In this document: positions 18,808 to 28,091 of the stretch, piece by piece | How the letters are laid out: each line of letters starts with the position of its first letter | Position numbering within the stretch: position 1 is the first letter of the stretch | NCBI RefSeq assembly: GCF_041102775.1 | Contig: NZ_JBGCUO010000001.1 | Coordinates: 806,001 to 870,000 of the forward strand | Length of the DNA: 64,000 nucleotides | Source: Alcanivorax sp. REN37 | Lineage (GTDB): Bacteria > Pseudomonadota > Gammaproteobacteria > Pseudomonadales > Alcanivoracaceae | Reading direction: 5' to 3' | Program-made: the position numbers and the translations under genes | The notes under the pieces: model-generated | The model's input: only the letters and a program-made list of their open reading frames with translations | The model's database searches: none | Told to the model about the DNA's origin: nothing

Positions 18808-19233
18808 ATGCGTGCGACCATTCGCTGGCAAGGCAATGTGTGTTTTGAGGCGGAGTCCGGCTCCGGCCACCGGATTTTGGTCGATGGACCACCGGATCAT
18901 GGCGGTGAGAACCGTGGACCGCGCCCGATGGAAACCCTGTTGCTGGGTTTGGGTGGTTGCGCCTCCTTTGATGTGGTGCACATCCTGCGCAAGTCCCGTC
19001 AGGACATCACCGACTGCCGTTGTGAGATTGACGCGCAGCGGGCAGAAGACGAAATCCCGGCGGTGTTCACCCACATCCGCCTGCATTTCGTCGTCACCGG
19101 CCGCAACCTGAAACAGAATCAGGTGAAGCGGGCGGTAGAGCTGTCAGCCGAGAAGTACTGTTCGGCGTCCATCATGTTTGGACGTGCCGGAGTACAGATC
19201 GAGCACAGCTATGAAGTGGTGGAGGCCGCGTAA
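18808..19233 (+). CDS. OsmC family protein (YhfA-like)
   Basis: 141-residue OsmC/Ohr superfamily protein. The family core PRPMETLLLGLGGCASFDVVHILRKSRQ (split: PMETLL, GGCASFDV; Cys near residue 51) and a second Cys in ELSAEKYCSASIMF (near 121) are the expected redox pair of organic-peroxide reductases. The ATG at 18808 has GGGAGGA upstream. It follows vfr divergently as PA0653 does. Peroxidase activity is inferred from the family, the substrate is unknown. It overlaps the next gene by one base (TAATG). Confidence 0.85.
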   Translation: MRATIRWQGNVCFEAESGSGHRILVDGPPDHGGENRGPRPMETLLLGLGGCASFDVVHILRKSRQDITDCRCEIDAQRAEDEIPAVFTHIRLHFVVTGRNLKQNQVKRAVELSAEKYCSASIMFGRAGVQIEHSYEVVEAA

Positions 19234-19649
19234 TGGCGGCCCGGCCAACACCCCTCGGGGGCCTGCGCCATGTGGCGCTGTTTGTGCGCGATCTCGCTGC
19301 CTGTGAGCACTTCTATGTGGAGTTGCTGGGCATGGCAGTGGAGTGGCGCCCGGATCCGGACAACGTCTATCTTTGTTCGGGCTGTGACAATCTGGCGCTG
19401 CATACCTGGGAAGGCGAATCCTTCCCGCAGCCGCAGCGACTGGATCACATAGGCTTCATCATCGACCGCATTGAAGATGTGGACGCATGGTTCACGTTCC
19501 TGAAAGAGCAGGGCGTGACGATGAGGAAGGAACCCAAGACCCATCGTGATGGGGCGCGGAGTTTCTACTGTCTGGACCCGGAAGGTGTGCTGGTGCAAAT
19601 GATTTACCACCCGCCGATTTCCGGAGCCCGATTCGTTGGCAACGTGTGA
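19233..19649 (+). CDS. VOC/glyoxalase superfamily protein
   Basis: 138-residue single vicinal-oxygen-chelate module: paired beta-alpha-beta-beta-beta units beginning GLRHVALFVRDLAACEHFY and QRLDHIGFIIDRIEDVDAWF. Candidate metal ligands are H14 (LRHVAL), H70-type (RLDHIGF) and the late Glu of DPEGVLVQ. Such proteins include glyoxalases, dioxygenases and fosfomycin-resistance enzymes; the substrate cannot be assigned. Translationally coupled to the preceding OsmC gene, and 32 bases before speD. Confidence 0.8.
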   Translation: MAARPTPLGGLRHVALFVRDLAACEHFYVELLGMAVEWRPDPDNVYLCSGCDNLALHTWEGESFPQPQRLDHIGFIIDRIEDVDAWFTFLKEQGVTMRKEPKTHRDGARSFYCLDPEGVLVQMIYHPPISGARFVGNV

Positions 19650-19681
19650 CTGCGTACGGCGCAGAGGAAAGGTAGACCGAG

Positions 19682-20485
19682 GTGAGAGAACTGAACCCGA
19701 AGATCCGGCTGCATGGTTTCAACAACCTGACGAAATCGCTCAGCTTCAACATCTTTGACATTAGTTATGCCAAGACGGAGCAGCATCGTCAGGAGTACAT
19801 CGAATATATCGATGAGCTCTACAACGCTGAGCGTCTCACCGAAATTCTCACCAATGTGACCAAAATCATTGGTGCCAATATCTTGAACGTTGCCCGGCAG
19901 GACTATGACCCGCAGGGGGCTTCCGTGACCATGCTGATCGCGGAACACGAGTCACCGCCGTCGGATCCGGACTTCGATGAGGAAGCCCCGGGGCCGCTGC
20001 CGGACACCATCGTGGCCCACTTGGACAAGAGTCACGTGACGGTGCACACCTATCCGGAGTCGCACCCGGACAACGGCATTTCCACCTTCCGGGTGGACGT
20101 GGACGTGTCCACCTGCGGGGTGATTTCACCGCTGCGGGCGCTGAACTACCTGATTCACAGCTTTGATTCCGACATCGTTACCGTCGATTACCGCGTGCGC
20201 GGCATGACCCGGGACGTAGACGGCCAGAAGCATTACATCGATCACGACATCACCTCGATCCAGAACTTCCTCACCGAGGATACCCAGAACGAGTACCAGA
20301 TGATCGACGTGAACGTGTACCAAGAGAACATTTTCCACACCAAGATGCTGCTCAAGGACTTCGACATCGACAACTATCTGTTCGGTGCCGGAGCGGATGA
20401 GTTCAGCGCCGAAGAGCTGGAAGAGATCAAAGGCCGCTTGCACAAGGAAATGCTGGAGATCTTCTACTCCCGCAACCTGGACTGA
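19682..20485 (+). CDS. speD: S-adenosylmethionine decarboxylase proenzyme
   Basis: 267-residue E. coli-type SpeD, which makes the aminopropyl donor for spermidine. Self-cleavage at K116-S117 ([16 protein letters not shown]) yields the pyruvoyl group on the new N-terminus; the substrate loop Cys in VSTCGVISP is present. Start is GTG 19682 with GAGG overlapping just upstream; the N-terminal residues [19 protein letters not shown] match the family start, so no extension is needed. No speE follows; a perfect terminator ends the unit. Confidence 0.95.
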   Translation: MRELNPKIRLHGFNNLTKSLSFNIFDISYAKTEQHRQEYIEYIDELYNAERLTEILTNVTKIIGANILNVARQDYDPQGASVTMLIAEHESPPSDPDFDEEAPGPLPDTIVAHLDKSHVTVHTYPESHPDNGISTFRVDVDVSTCGVISPLRALNYLIHSFDSDIVTVDYRVRGMTRDVDGQKHYIDHDITSIQNFLTEDTQNEYQMIDVNVYQENIFHTKMLLKDFDIDNYLFGAGADEFSAEELEEIKGRLHKEMLEIFYSRNLD

Positions 20486-20501
20486 GCTGGTCTGGAAACA
20501 C

Positions 20502-20531
20502 AAAAAAGCCGACGCATGCGTCGGCTTTTTT
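20502..20531. terminator. Perfect bidirectional terminator between speD and convergent OsmC gene
   Basis: A 13-base palindrome arm (A-run plus GCCGACG) with a CATG loop and CGTCGGC plus a T-run: symmetrical, hence effective for both speD and the leftward gene ending at 20544. Confidence 0.92.
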
Positions 20532-20543
20532 GATGCCCGCCGA

Positions 20544-20999
20544 TCAGGCGGCGGCGGTTTCGGTGATGTCGATGCCGGCCAATTTCAGCGGCACCGGCTG
20601 GGCCAGGCTGTCGCCCACCGGGCAGTGACGTTCGAGGTGGGCAATCAGCGCATCAACGTTGGCGCGCGGGGACGGGGTGCTGATCTGGAAGCGATAGCGG
20701 ATCTCGCCGTAGCCGGGGCGCACCGGCGCTTTGCCGAAGAAGCCATCCAGATCCAGATCGCCTTCTACTTCCACGCGAAAGTCATCCAGCTGCACCTTGA
20801 ACTGACGCGCGTAGACCCGCGCCACGATCGCCTGACAGGCGCCCAGCGCGCCCAGCAGTGCTTCCACCGGATTCATGCCGGTGTCGGTGCCGCCGAGTTC
20901 GGCCGGCTCATCGATAGCGAGGGAAAATTGCCGGGCGCTGACGTCAACGCGGGTGCCGGCTTGAAGCTGCGCGCTGGCGCGGAACTGCTGAAGGGCCAT
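20544..20999 (-). CDS. OsmC family protein
   Basis: 151-residue OsmC/Ohr superfamily protein distinct from the one at 18808. The core GMNPVEALLGALGACQAIVARVYA (split: NPVEALL, GACQAIV; Cys near residue 55) and HCPVGDSLAQPVPL (second Cys near 126) fit the redox-active pair. N-terminal SARQFSLAIDEPAELGGTDTG matches the usual beta-strand then loop. The ATG 20999 is convergent with speD and 107 bases below coq7. It is probably a thiol peroxidase for organic hydroperoxides; no direct evidence for substrate. Confidence 0.85.
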   Translation of the reverse strand: MALQQFRASAQLQAGTRVDVSARQFSLAIDEPAELGGTDTGMNPVEALLGALGACQAIVARVYARQFKVQLDDFRVEVEGDLDLDGFFGKAPVRPGYGEIRYRFQISTPSPRANVDALIAHLERHCPVGDSLAQPVPLKLAGIDITETAAA

Positions 21000-21061
21000 G
21001 GGACTGCCTACTCCTGAACATGATCGGGGGTGAACGAATCAGGCAGGCAGTATAGGGAATG

Positions 21062-21086
21062 AAAAAGCCGTCCATTAGACGGCTTT
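21062..21086 (-). terminator. Rho-independent terminator of coq7
   Basis: Nine-base stem AAAGCCGTC / GACGGCTTT with a 5-base loop; read leftward it is followed by TTC after an in-stem T-run (TTTTTC). It lies 20 bases past the coq7 stop. Confidence 0.75.
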
Positions 21087-21106
21087 GTTCTAGGCTTATG
21101 CGCGCT

Positions 21107-21766
21107 TCACAGGCGATAGGTGGAGAACGTCATCACCTTGCTGAGGGTGGACATCAGCCGCCGCACCGGCCCCGGCAACTCAGCACCGCCGGCTTCTTTG
21201 GCGGTCATCGCATGGCGCAGTTCGTCTTCACGCATCTGACTGAGGATGGCGCGGCTGCGCTCATCTTCCTGTGGCAGTTGCGCGAGATGGCTGTCCAAGT
21301 GGCGTACCACTTGGCGTTCGGTTTCGGTGACAAACCCCAGCGACCAACGATCGCCGATCAGGCCGGCCAGCGCCCCGATACTGAATGACATGCCATAGAA
21401 CAGCGGGTTGAGACGGCTCGGACGGCTGCCGAGTTCGCGGATGCGTTCTTCGCACCAGGCCAAGTGGTCCTCTTCCTCGCGCGCGGCTTCTTCCATCGCT
21501 TGGCGCACGTGCGGCAGGCTGGCGGTGGTGGCCTGACCTTGGTACAGCGCCTGGGCACAGACCTCACCGGTATGATTGATGCGCATCAGACCGGCAATGT
21601 GGCGCGCCTGATGGTTGTCGGCCGGGGTGCTGGCTTGTTGGCGGTGCACCGCCGGGCTGGGGCGGCCGCTGCGGGCGGCGCCCGGGGTCAGCGTGCGCAG
21701 GGCGTTGTCGGCGCTGGACAGCAGGTGATCAAGGGGGCTCATGCGGCGACCCGCAGACTCGGACAT
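21107..21766 (-). CDS. coq7: Demethoxyubiquinone hydroxylase Coq7
   Basis: 219-residue di-iron monooxygenase for C6 hydroxylation in ubiquinone synthesis, replacing UbiF. Two four-helix-bundle repeats carry the di-iron ligands: E in [14 protein letters not shown] in [12 protein letters not shown] in [16 protein letters not shown], and EDELRH near the C-terminus. The ATG at 21766 has GGAG 7-10 bases upstream; a GTG at 21772 is too close to that site. The order vfr-osmC-speD-coq7 matches P. aeruginosa PA0652-PA0655 apart from the added OsmC and VOC genes. Confidence 0.93.
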   Translation of the reverse strand: MSESAGRRMSPLDHLLSSADNALRTLTPGAARSGRPSPAVHRQQASTPADNHQARHIAGLMRINHTGEVCAQALYQGQATTASLPHVRQAMEEAAREEEDHLAWCEERIRELGSRPSRLNPLFYGMSFSIGALAGLIGDRWSLGFVTETERQVVRHLDSHLAQLPQEDERSRAILSQMREDELRHAMTAKEAGGAELPGPVRRLMSTLSKVMTFSTYRL

Positions 21767-21791
21767 GGTCACTCTCCGTTGTCAGGACGGC

Positions 21792-24608
21792 TCATGATAA
21801 GCCTGATTCGTCGGGGGCATAAGCTGCGCTGCCCTCCGTCGGGCTGAATTGGACAATAGTGCGGCGCAGCACATCCAGCTCGATCGGTTTGGCGATGTGG
21901 GCGTTCATGCCGGCGCCGAGGCTGCGTTCGCGGTGTTCGCGCAAAATATGGGCGGTGAGCGCAATGATCGGCACCGGCTTGCGTCCTTGCTCGCGCTCCC
22001 AGCTGCGCAGCGCGCGGGCGGCTTCGAAGCCGTCCATGTCCGGCATCTCGCAATCCATCAAGATCATGTCGTAACGACCACGCTGCATGGCGTCCACCGC
22101 TTCGCGGCCATTCGACACGATGTGGGCATCGAGGCCGAGCTTAGCCAGCATGCCGCGAATCACTTTCTGGCTGAGCTGGTGGTCTTCCGCCACCAGCAGT
22201 CGCAGGCCGGGGTCCGGCAGTCGACTGTCTTGTTCCGCCTCCGGCTGCTGGGTAGCACTGGCGGCGCCGAGCAAGCCGGCCAGGGTCTCACGCAGCACCG
22301 CGCCGGACACCGGTTTGAGCAGCACGCCATGGATGCCGATGCTGCGCGCGGTGATTTCTGAGCCGCTGTCGTTAACGCCGGTGAGCATCAGCAGCCGCGG
22401 CGAGGGGTGCACCTGCGGGTCTTCGAGGATGCGGGCGGCCAGTTGCAGGCCACTCATGCCGGGCAAGTTCTGGTCCAGCAGCACCAGGTCGTAGGGATCA
22501 TCCAGATTGATCTGGCTGCGCAGGCTCGCCAGCGCTTCGCGTGGGTCGTGGCAGGCGGTGACGCGCATGCCCCACGACAACGCCTGCTGGCGGATCACGC
22601 GGGTAACGGTGCTGGAGTCATCCACCACCAGCAGCGAGCGGTCTTGCAGCAGACGGTAATCAGCGCCGGCGCGGGCCGGTTGCTCCACCGCCGGCAGTGA
22701 CAGCGTGAACCACAGCGCCACCCCGGTACGGCCGTGGCGCAGCCCGCAGCGCCCGCCGAGGATGTCCACCAGTTGCCGGGCGATGGTCAAGCCGAGCGCC
22801 GCGCTGTCCTGCAGCGCGTCATCCTGCGCGGACACCAAGGGCGCGAACGGCGCTTCGTGCACGCCGAGGGCAGAGCCTTCTAACTCGAAGCGCAGTTCAT
22901 CCAGCTGGCCGGTGGGGGCGCGGGAAATATCCAACAGCAACTCGCCGGGCTGGGCGTGGCGGATGCCGGCGCCGATCACGTTGATCAGGATCTGCTTCAG
23001 CCGGCCGGGGTCGCCGGCCACCCGCAGTGCCACATTGGAGTGCACGTGGGCAATCAGCTCCACCTGCTTCTCGGCAGCACGCTCGCGGAACAACTCCACT
23101 GCTTCCATCACCCGTTCTTGCAGGTCGAAATGCACTTGCTCGACTTCGGTGTGACCGTGTTCCAGCCGGGCGTATTCCACCACATCATTGAGCATGCGCA
23201 GTAGGCTGCCGCCGGCGGTTTCGATCGCTTGCACGCAGTCGCGCTGGTTTGGTGTCAGCGGTGTGTCCTGCAGGATTTCGGCCATGCCAAGAATGCCGCT
23301 CATCGGCGTGCGGATCTCATGGCTGAGCCGCGACAGGGTATCGCTGCGCGCGCGCCAAGTGGCTTTGGACAGCGCTTCGGCTTGCTCGTCCAGCAGGTGG
23401 CGGCGCAGGTCTTGGCGAGACTTGTCGGCCAGCCCCACGGCGAACAGCAGCGCCTCGAACACGCCGCCGATCATCACTGCCATGGCGGCGTTCAATTCCA
23501 GCGGCACCACGCCAAAGGTAATCAGCACCATGCACAGCACCGCGGTCAGCAGCGGCAACCGTGCCAGCAAGTAGAGGCCGGCGCCGGGCACGCGGGCGAT
23601 CCAGCCGGCGGCGCTCACCAGCGTGAACAGCAGCACCCCGAACAGGCACAGCAGGTACATCCATTGCAGCGCGTGCGAGGCTGGCAGCCACCAGCCCACC
23701 AGCGCACCGACCAAGGCCAGCAGCAGCATCAGGATCAGCCAGCCGTCGGCCCATGGCATGCGGTAGCGGGTGTCGAGGAAGCTGCGCGTGAACGCGGCGC
23801 AGGCGGCCAGCGCCAGCAGTCCCCCGAACGCCTCTAAGTGCGGCGACAGCCCCGGCCAGAACAGAAACTGAAAGCCGAGCAGCCCGGCCTCTGCCAGCGC
23901 AGCGCTGGCGAGTCCGGCCAAGTACAAGGTGTAGTAGGCGTAGACCCGCTGCCGCAGCTTTAACAGCTGGGCAAAGGTGAACAGCGCCAGGCCGCCGAGC
24001 AGGCCGCCGAGGCTAAGCAACAGCGCGTCTTCGCGGCTGTAATGGGTGAGAAAGCTTTCGGCGGTGCTCAGCGACAGCGCGTAGTTGAACGCGCGATCCG
24101 GGCGCACACGCAGGTAGAACACCTGGGTGCTGTGCGGCGGCAGCTCCACCCGCCAGGTAGCGGTGCGAAAGGCCACATCGCCCCACGGCGGCTGGCGCAG
24201 ATGGCCGCTTTCGCTGAGGCGGTAGTGATCACCCTCGGGGCGGTGGAAGTCGAGTTCGGCAAACCGGCCCGGCAGCAGGCTCAACAGCAGCGAGCGCGGC
24301 TGGGCGCCGGGATTGGACAGCGCTACGCGGATCCACCAAACGTCGTTGCTGAAACCAAGAAATTCGGAGTTGCGGGTGGCGGGGTGGAAGGCGGCATTGG
24401 GCAGTGCCCGCACCTGCTCCAAGGTCAGCGAGCCGCGCGGATCGCTGAGGTATTCGGAGTACATGGTGATAGTGGCATCGCTGATGTCTGCCGGCACCAG
24501 ATAGGGCGGCGGGGGTGCCGCCGCTGCCAACTGCACCCAAAGCAGTGCCCACAGCGCGACGCACAGGCGCAGCCAGACAGGGCAGGCAGATCGGGAAGTG
24601 GGGCCCAT
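21792..24608 (-). CDS. retS: RetS-type hybrid sensor histidine kinase (7TMR-DISM, HisKA, CA, two receivers)
   Basis: 938-residue inner-membrane hybrid kinase. Order: signal peptide (to about 31), periplasmic 7TMR-DISMED2 carbohydrate-binding-like domain (about 40-180), seven membrane helices (about 190-395), HisKA with H430 (LSHEIRTPMSGILG), a catalytic domain, REC1 with D712 (LLDQNLPGMSG) and REC2 with D852 (LMDCEMPDMDG). P. aeruginosa RetS (942 residues; H424, D713, D858) has the same plan and position after purD. RetS restrains the GacS/GacA-Rsm switch between acute and biofilm states. Oddity: the CA domain lacks a normal N-box Asn (INVIGAGIRHA) and DxGxG (EGSALGV), so ATP binding may be lost. 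The ATG at 24608 gives a correct signal peptide; the longer frame does not. Confidence 0.85.
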   Translation of the reverse strand: MGPTSRSACPVWLRLCVALWALLWVQLAAAAPPPPYLVPADISDATITMYSEYLSDPRGSLTLEQVRALPNAAFHPATRNSEFLGFSNDVWWIRVALSNPGAQPRSLLLSLLPGRFAELDFHRPEGDHYRLSESGHLRQPPWGDVAFRTATWRVELPPHSTQVFYLRVRPDRAFNYALSLSTAESFLTHYSREDALLLSLGGLLGGLALFTFAQLLKLRQRVYAYYTLYLAGLASAALAEAGLLGFQFLFWPGLSPHLEAFGGLLALAACAAFTRSFLDTRYRMPWADGWLILMLLLALVGALVGWWLPASHALQWMYLLCLFGVLLFTLVSAAGWIARVPGAGLYLLARLPLLTAVLCMVLITFGVVPLELNAAMAVMIGGVFEALLFAVGLADKSRQDLRRHLLDEQAEALSKATWRARSDTLSRLSHEIRTPMSGILGMAEILQDTPLTPNQRDCVQAIETAGGSLLRMLNDVVEYARLEHGHTEVEQVHFDLQERVMEAVELFRERAAEKQVELIAHVHSNVALRVAGDPGRLKQILINVIGAGIRHAQPGELLLDISRAPTGQLDELRFELEGSALGVHEAPFAPLVSAQDDALQDSAALGLTIARQLVDILGGRCGLRHGRTGVALWFTLSLPAVEQPARAGADYRLLQDRSLLVVDDSSTVTRVIRQQALSWGMRVTACHDPREALASLRSQINLDDPYDLVLLDQNLPGMSGLQLAARILEDPQVHPSPRLLMLTGVNDSGSEITARSIGIHGVLLKPVSGAVLRETLAGLLGAASATQQPEAEQDSRLPDPGLRLLVAEDHQLSQKVIRGMLAKLGLDAHIVSNGREAVDAMQRGRYDMILMDCEMPDMDGFEAARALRSWEREQGRKPVPIIALTAHILREHRERSLGAGMNAHIAKPIELDVLRRTIVQFSPTEGSAAYAPDESGLS

Positions 24609-24687
24609 GGTGGTCGTCCGTAACAAGCCAAGGCCAGGCCGGTGGCCGGGAGCGGTTACCTTAGCATTGTCGCCGGCCCCGGCAAGG

Positions 24688-24711
24688 GGCACCGCCGCAG
24701 GCGGCGGTGCC
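24688..24711. other. Strong intercistronic hairpin between purD and retS
   Basis: Perfect inverted repeat, arms GGCACCGCCGC and GCGGCGGTGCC with a 2-base AG loop, 8 bases past the purD stop. No T-run follows on the leftward strand, so it is more likely an RNA-stability or attenuating structure than a full terminator. Confidence 0.6.
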
Positions 24712-24718
24712 AGGGTGC

Positions 24719-26008
24719 TTACTGCTCGCGAGCGATAGCGCGGTAACCGATGTCGCTGCGCGCTTGGCAGCCGTCCCAAGAGATCGCTCGCACGCCGTCG
24801 TAGGCGCGTTGCTGGGCGGCGGTGACGGTGTCGCCGAGGCCGGTGACACACAGCACGCGCCCACCGGAGGTGACCACGTCGTCGCCGTCCAAGCGGGTGC
24901 CGGCGTGGAACACTTTCAGGTCGTCGGCATCGACGCCGTCGAGGCCGTGAATCACATCCCCTTTACGGTAATCGTCGGCCGGGTAACCGCCGGCGGCCAT
25001 CACCACGCCCAATGCCGGGCGCGGGTCCCATTGTGCATCCACCTGGTCGAGCTTGCCGTCCAGCGCCGCCTGGCACAGGGCAACAATGTCGCTCTGCAAA
25101 CGCATCAGAATCGGCTGCGTTTCCGGGTCGCCAAAGCGGCAGTTGAACTCGATCACCTTGGGTGCGCCGCTGTTGTCGATCATCAGGCCGGCATAAAGGA
25201 AGCCAGTGTAGGGATTGCCCTCGGCGGCCATGCCGTCAACGGTGGGGCGGATCACTTCGCGCATCACCCGGTCGTGGACGTCCTGGGTGACCACCGGTGC
25301 CGGCGAGTAGGCGCCCATGCCGCCGGTGTTCGGGCCGGTATCGCCATCGCCGATGCGCTTGTGGTCTTGGCTGGTGGCCATCGGCAAGATGTTGTTGCCG
25401 TCGACCATGACGATGAAGCTAGCTTCCTCGCCGTCGAGGAAATCTTCGATCACCACCCGGTGCCCGGCGTCGCCAAAGCGGTTGCCGGCAAGCATATCGC
25501 GCACCGCGTCTTCCGCTTCAGACAGCGTCATGGCAACGATTACGCCCTTACCGGCGGCGAGGCCATCGGCCTTCACCACGATCGGGGCACCGCGCTCACG
25601 CAGGTAGGCCAGCGCCGCATCCAGCTCGGTGAAGTTGCGGTATTCGGCGGTGGGAATTTGGTGACGGGCGAGGAAATCCTTGGTGAAGGCTTTGGAGCCT
25701 TCCAGCTGGGCAGCTGCCGCGGTGGGGCCGAAGCAGCGCAGGCCGCGCGCGCGGAAATGGTCCACCACCCCGATCACCAACGGCGCTTCCGGGCCGACGA
25801 TGGTCAGACCGACATTGTTGGCGGCGGCAAAGTCCGCCAGCGCCTCTTTGTCGAGCACATCGATGGCGACGTTTTGCACCTTGGCTTCGCGGGCGCTGCC
25901 GGCGTTGCCCGGTGCAACAAACACGGTGTCCACGCCAGCGGCCTGGGCTGCCTTCCACGCCAGCGCGTGTTCGCGCCCGCCGTTGCCGATAATCAGAACA
26001 TTCATCAT
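24719..26008 (-). CDS. purD: Phosphoribosylamine-glycine ligase
   Basis: 429-residue ATP-grasp enzyme that makes glycinamide ribonucleotide in purine synthesis. The N-terminal [16 protein letters not shown], central ATP-grasp segments ([16 protein letters not shown], near 150) and [18 protein letters not shown] (metal and catalytic residues, near 285) are complete. Start is ATG 26008 or the adjacent ATG 26005. It lies 116 bases after purH on the same strand, separated by a hairpin. Confidence 0.96.
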   Translation of the reverse strand: MMNVLIIGNGGREHALAWKAAQAAGVDTVFVAPGNAGSAREAKVQNVAIDVLDKEALADFAAANNVGLTIVGPEAPLVIGVVDHFRARGLRCFGPTAAAAQLEGSKAFTKDFLARHQIPTAEYRNFTELDAALAYLRERGAPIVVKADGLAAGKGVIVAMTLSEAEDAVRDMLAGNRFGDAGHRVVIEDFLDGEEASFIVMVDGNNILPMATSQDHKRIGDGDTGPNTGGMGAYSPAPVVTQDVHDRVMREVIRPTVDGMAAEGNPYTGFLYAGLMIDNSGAPKVIEFNCRFGDPETQPILMRLQSDIVALCQAALDGKLDQVDAQWDPRPALGVVMAAGGYPADDYRKGDVIHGLDGVDADDLKVFHAGTRLDGDDVVTSGGRVLCVTGLGDTVTAAQQRAYDGVRAISWDGCQARSDIGYRAIAREQ

Positions 26009-26084
26009 CTGGGCCTACTCACAAGTCGGAGGGAGGCGACGCTCCCGGCGGCCCCAAGCGGGCCGGAATCAGGCGTTCTAGCAT

Positions 26085-26117
26085 GCCCCGCTGCGCCGGC
26101 AAAGGCGCCAGCGGGGC
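26085..26117. other. Intercistronic hairpin between purH and purD
   Basis: Arms GCCCCGCTG / CAGCGGGGC with inner pairs CGCC / GGCG around a GGCAAA loop, starting 8 bases past the purH stop. There is no T-tract leftward, so partial termination or mRNA 3'-end protection is likelier than complete termination. Confidence 0.5.
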
Positions 26118-26124
26118 GGGTGGA

Positions 26125-27687
26125 TCAATGGCGGAAGTGGCGCATGCCCGTGAACACCATGGCCATGTCGGCCTCATCTGCGGCGGCAATCACTTCGTCG
26201 TCACGGATTGAGCCGCCCGGTTGGATCACGCAGCGGATACCGACCTTGGCGGCATTGTCGATGCCGTCGCGGAACGGGAAGAAGGCGTCGGACGCCATCA
26301 CTGCACCGGCCACCGGCAGCCCAGCGTGCTCGGCCTTGATGGCGGCGATGCGGGCGGAGTTCACGCGGCTCATCTGGCCGGCGCCGACACCGATGGTGCG
26401 GCCGCCCTTGGCGTAGATGATGGCGTTGGATTTAACGAACTTGGCCACTTTCCAGGCGAACAGCAGGTCGCGGATTTCGTCCGCATCTGGCGCGCGGCGG
26501 GTGACCACTTTCAGGTCGTCGGCGCCGATCATGCCCAGGTCACGGTCTTGCACCAGCAGGCCACCGTTAACGCGCTTGTAGTCCAGCGCAGCGCCCGGCG
26601 CCTGCCATTGGCCGCACACCAGCAGGCGTACGTTTTTCTTCTCCGCGATCACCGCTTGCGCGGCGTCGGTGGCGGACGGCGCGATGATCACTTCGACGAA
26701 CTGGCGTTCGACGATGGCGCGCGCGGTGGTGTCATCCAGCTCGCGGTTGAAGGCGATGATGCCGCCAAACGCCGATTCACTGTCGGTGTGGAACGCTTGG
26801 TCGTAGGCACTCAGCAGGTCAGCCGCCACCGCCACCCCACAGGGGTTGGCGTGCTTGACGATGACGCAGGCCGGCTCGCCGAACTGCTTGACGCATTCCA
26901 GTGCCGCATCGGTGTCGGCGATGTTGTTGTAGGACAGCTCCTTGCCCTGCAACTGGCGCGCGGTGGCCACCGAAGCTTCCTGCGGCGCGCGCTCGGTGTA
27001 GAACGCCGAACGCTGGTGCGGGTTCTCGCCGTAGCGCATGTCCTGCGCCTTGACGAAGTTCAGGTTCAGGGTGCGCGGGAAGGGGGTGTTGCCGTTGCCC
27101 ACTTGCTGGCCGAAGTGGTTGGCAATGGCGCTGTCGTAGGCGGCGGTGTGCTCGAAGGCTTTGATCGCCAGGTCGAGGCGGAAGGCGTCGGACAGGGCGC
27201 CGTCGTGGGTAGCCAGCTCAGCCAGAACTTGGGCGTAGTCGGCCGGATTGGTGACGATGCCAACGTGGGCGTTGTTCTTCGCCGCAGCGCGCACCATGGT
27301 CGGACCGCCGATGTCGATGTTCTCGATGGCGTCTTCATGGCTGCAGTCCGGGCGCGCCACGGTCTGCTCGAACGGGTACAGGTTGACCACCACCAGATCA
27401 ATGCGCTGGATGCCATTGTCGGCCATCACCGCGTCGTCTTGGCCGCGGCGGGCAAGAATACCGCCGTGGATTTTCGGGTGCAGAGTTTTCACCCGGCCGT
27501 CCATCATTTCCGGAAAACCGGTGTAATCGGACACTTCACGCACGGCCACGCCCGCGTCCTTCAGGGCACGGAAAGTGCCGCCGGTGGAAAGGATTTCGAT
27601 GCCGCGCGCGGAAAGTGCCTGGGCAAATTCCACCACGCCAGTTTTGTCGGAAACGCTGAGGAGCGCGCGTTGGACGGCTTGGCTCAT
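26125..27687 (-). CDS. purH: Bifunctional AICAR transformylase / IMP cyclohydrolase
   Basis: 520-residue enzyme for the last two steps to IMP. The N-terminal MGS-like cyclohydrolase domain (residues about 1-195: [44 protein letters not shown]) precedes the transformylase domain with [19 protein letters not shown] (Lys-His pair, about 264) and [15 protein letters not shown]. Full family length. The ATG at 27687 sits just after the fis terminator. Confidence 0.97.
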   Translation of the reverse strand: MSQAVQRALLSVSDKTGVVEFAQALSARGIEILSTGGTFRALKDAGVAVREVSDYTGFPEMMDGRVKTLHPKIHGGILARRGQDDAVMADNGIQRIDLVVVNLYPFEQTVARPDCSHEDAIENIDIGGPTMVRAAAKNNAHVGIVTNPADYAQVLAELATHDGALSDAFRLDLAIKAFEHTAAYDSAIANHFGQQVGNGNTPFPRTLNLNFVKAQDMRYGENPHQRSAFYTERAPQEASVATARQLQGKELSYNNIADTDAALECVKQFGEPACVIVKHANPCGVAVAADLLSAYDQAFHTDSESAFGGIIAFNRELDDTTARAIVERQFVEVIIAPSATDAAQAVIAEKKNVRLLVCGQWQAPGAALDYKRVNGGLLVQDRDLGMIGADDLKVVTRRAPDADEIRDLLFAWKVAKFVKSNAIIYAKGGRTIGVGAGQMSRVNSARIAAIKAEHAGLPVAGAVMASDAFFPFRDGIDNAAKVGIRCVIQPGGSIRDDEVIAAADEADMAMVFTGMRHFRH

Positions 27688-27714
27688 GATCGGGTTGTCA
27701 CCTGTGGGTTGAAC

Positions 27715-27740
27715 AAAAAAGGGCAGTTGTCACTGCCCTT
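27715..27740 (-). terminator. Rho-independent terminator of dusB-fis
   Basis: Read leftward: AAGGGCAGT, GACA loop, ACTGCCCTT then TTTTTTG. It separates dusB-fis from purHD. Confidence 0.9.
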
Positions 27741-27767
27741 AGAAAAGTCGGGCCGAGCCCGTGGCGC

Positions 27768-28091
27768 TTACAGCAGCCCGTACTGCTTGAGCTTCTTGCG
27801 CAGCGTGCCGCGGTTGAGGCCAAGCATTTCAGCGGCTTTGGTCTGGTTGCCGCGGGTGTACTCGAGCACCTTTTCCAGCAACGGGATTTCCATTTCCGCC
27901 AGTACCATCGGGTACAGGTCGTTGGGGGCTTCCCCTTCGAGGTTGCGGAAGTATTCGTTCAGCGAGCGACGCACGCAGTTGCGCAGGGTGTCCTGATGGT
28001 CGGCCTGGGCCAGGGTCAGGTGCGGCTGCGGGGTGGAACGCGGTTCAATGGTATTCATGCCAATAAATGTCCGTGCGGCTGTGCTGGTCAT
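27768..28091 (-). CDS. fis: DNA-binding protein Fis
   Basis: 107-residue nucleoid protein. The C-terminal helix-turn-helix is highly conserved (EIPLLEKVLEYTRGNQTKAA, then EMLGLNRGTLRKKLKQYGL), preceded by the dimer helices (LRNCVRRSLNEYF). It is translated from an ATG overlapping the dusB stop (ATGA); an internal Met at residue 12 is an alternative start and would give the usual 96-98 residues. The dusB-fis operon is the ancestral gammaproteobacterial arrangement, with Fis level linked to growth rate. Confidence 0.95.
   Translation of the reverse strand: MTSTAARTFIGMNTIEPRSTPQPHLTLAQADHQDTLRNCVRRSLNEYFRNLEGEAPNDLYPMVLAEMEIPLLEKVLEYTRGNQTKAAEMLGLNRGTLRKKLKQYGLL

Noticed and set aside
24707-26416. 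569-codon plus-strand ORF across purD and purH
   Set aside because: Spans two well-supported genes on the opposite strand; no domain signal of its own.
26221-27996. 591-codon plus-strand ORF over purH
   Set aside because: Antisense shadow of purH and the fis terminator; runs through an intrinsic terminator.
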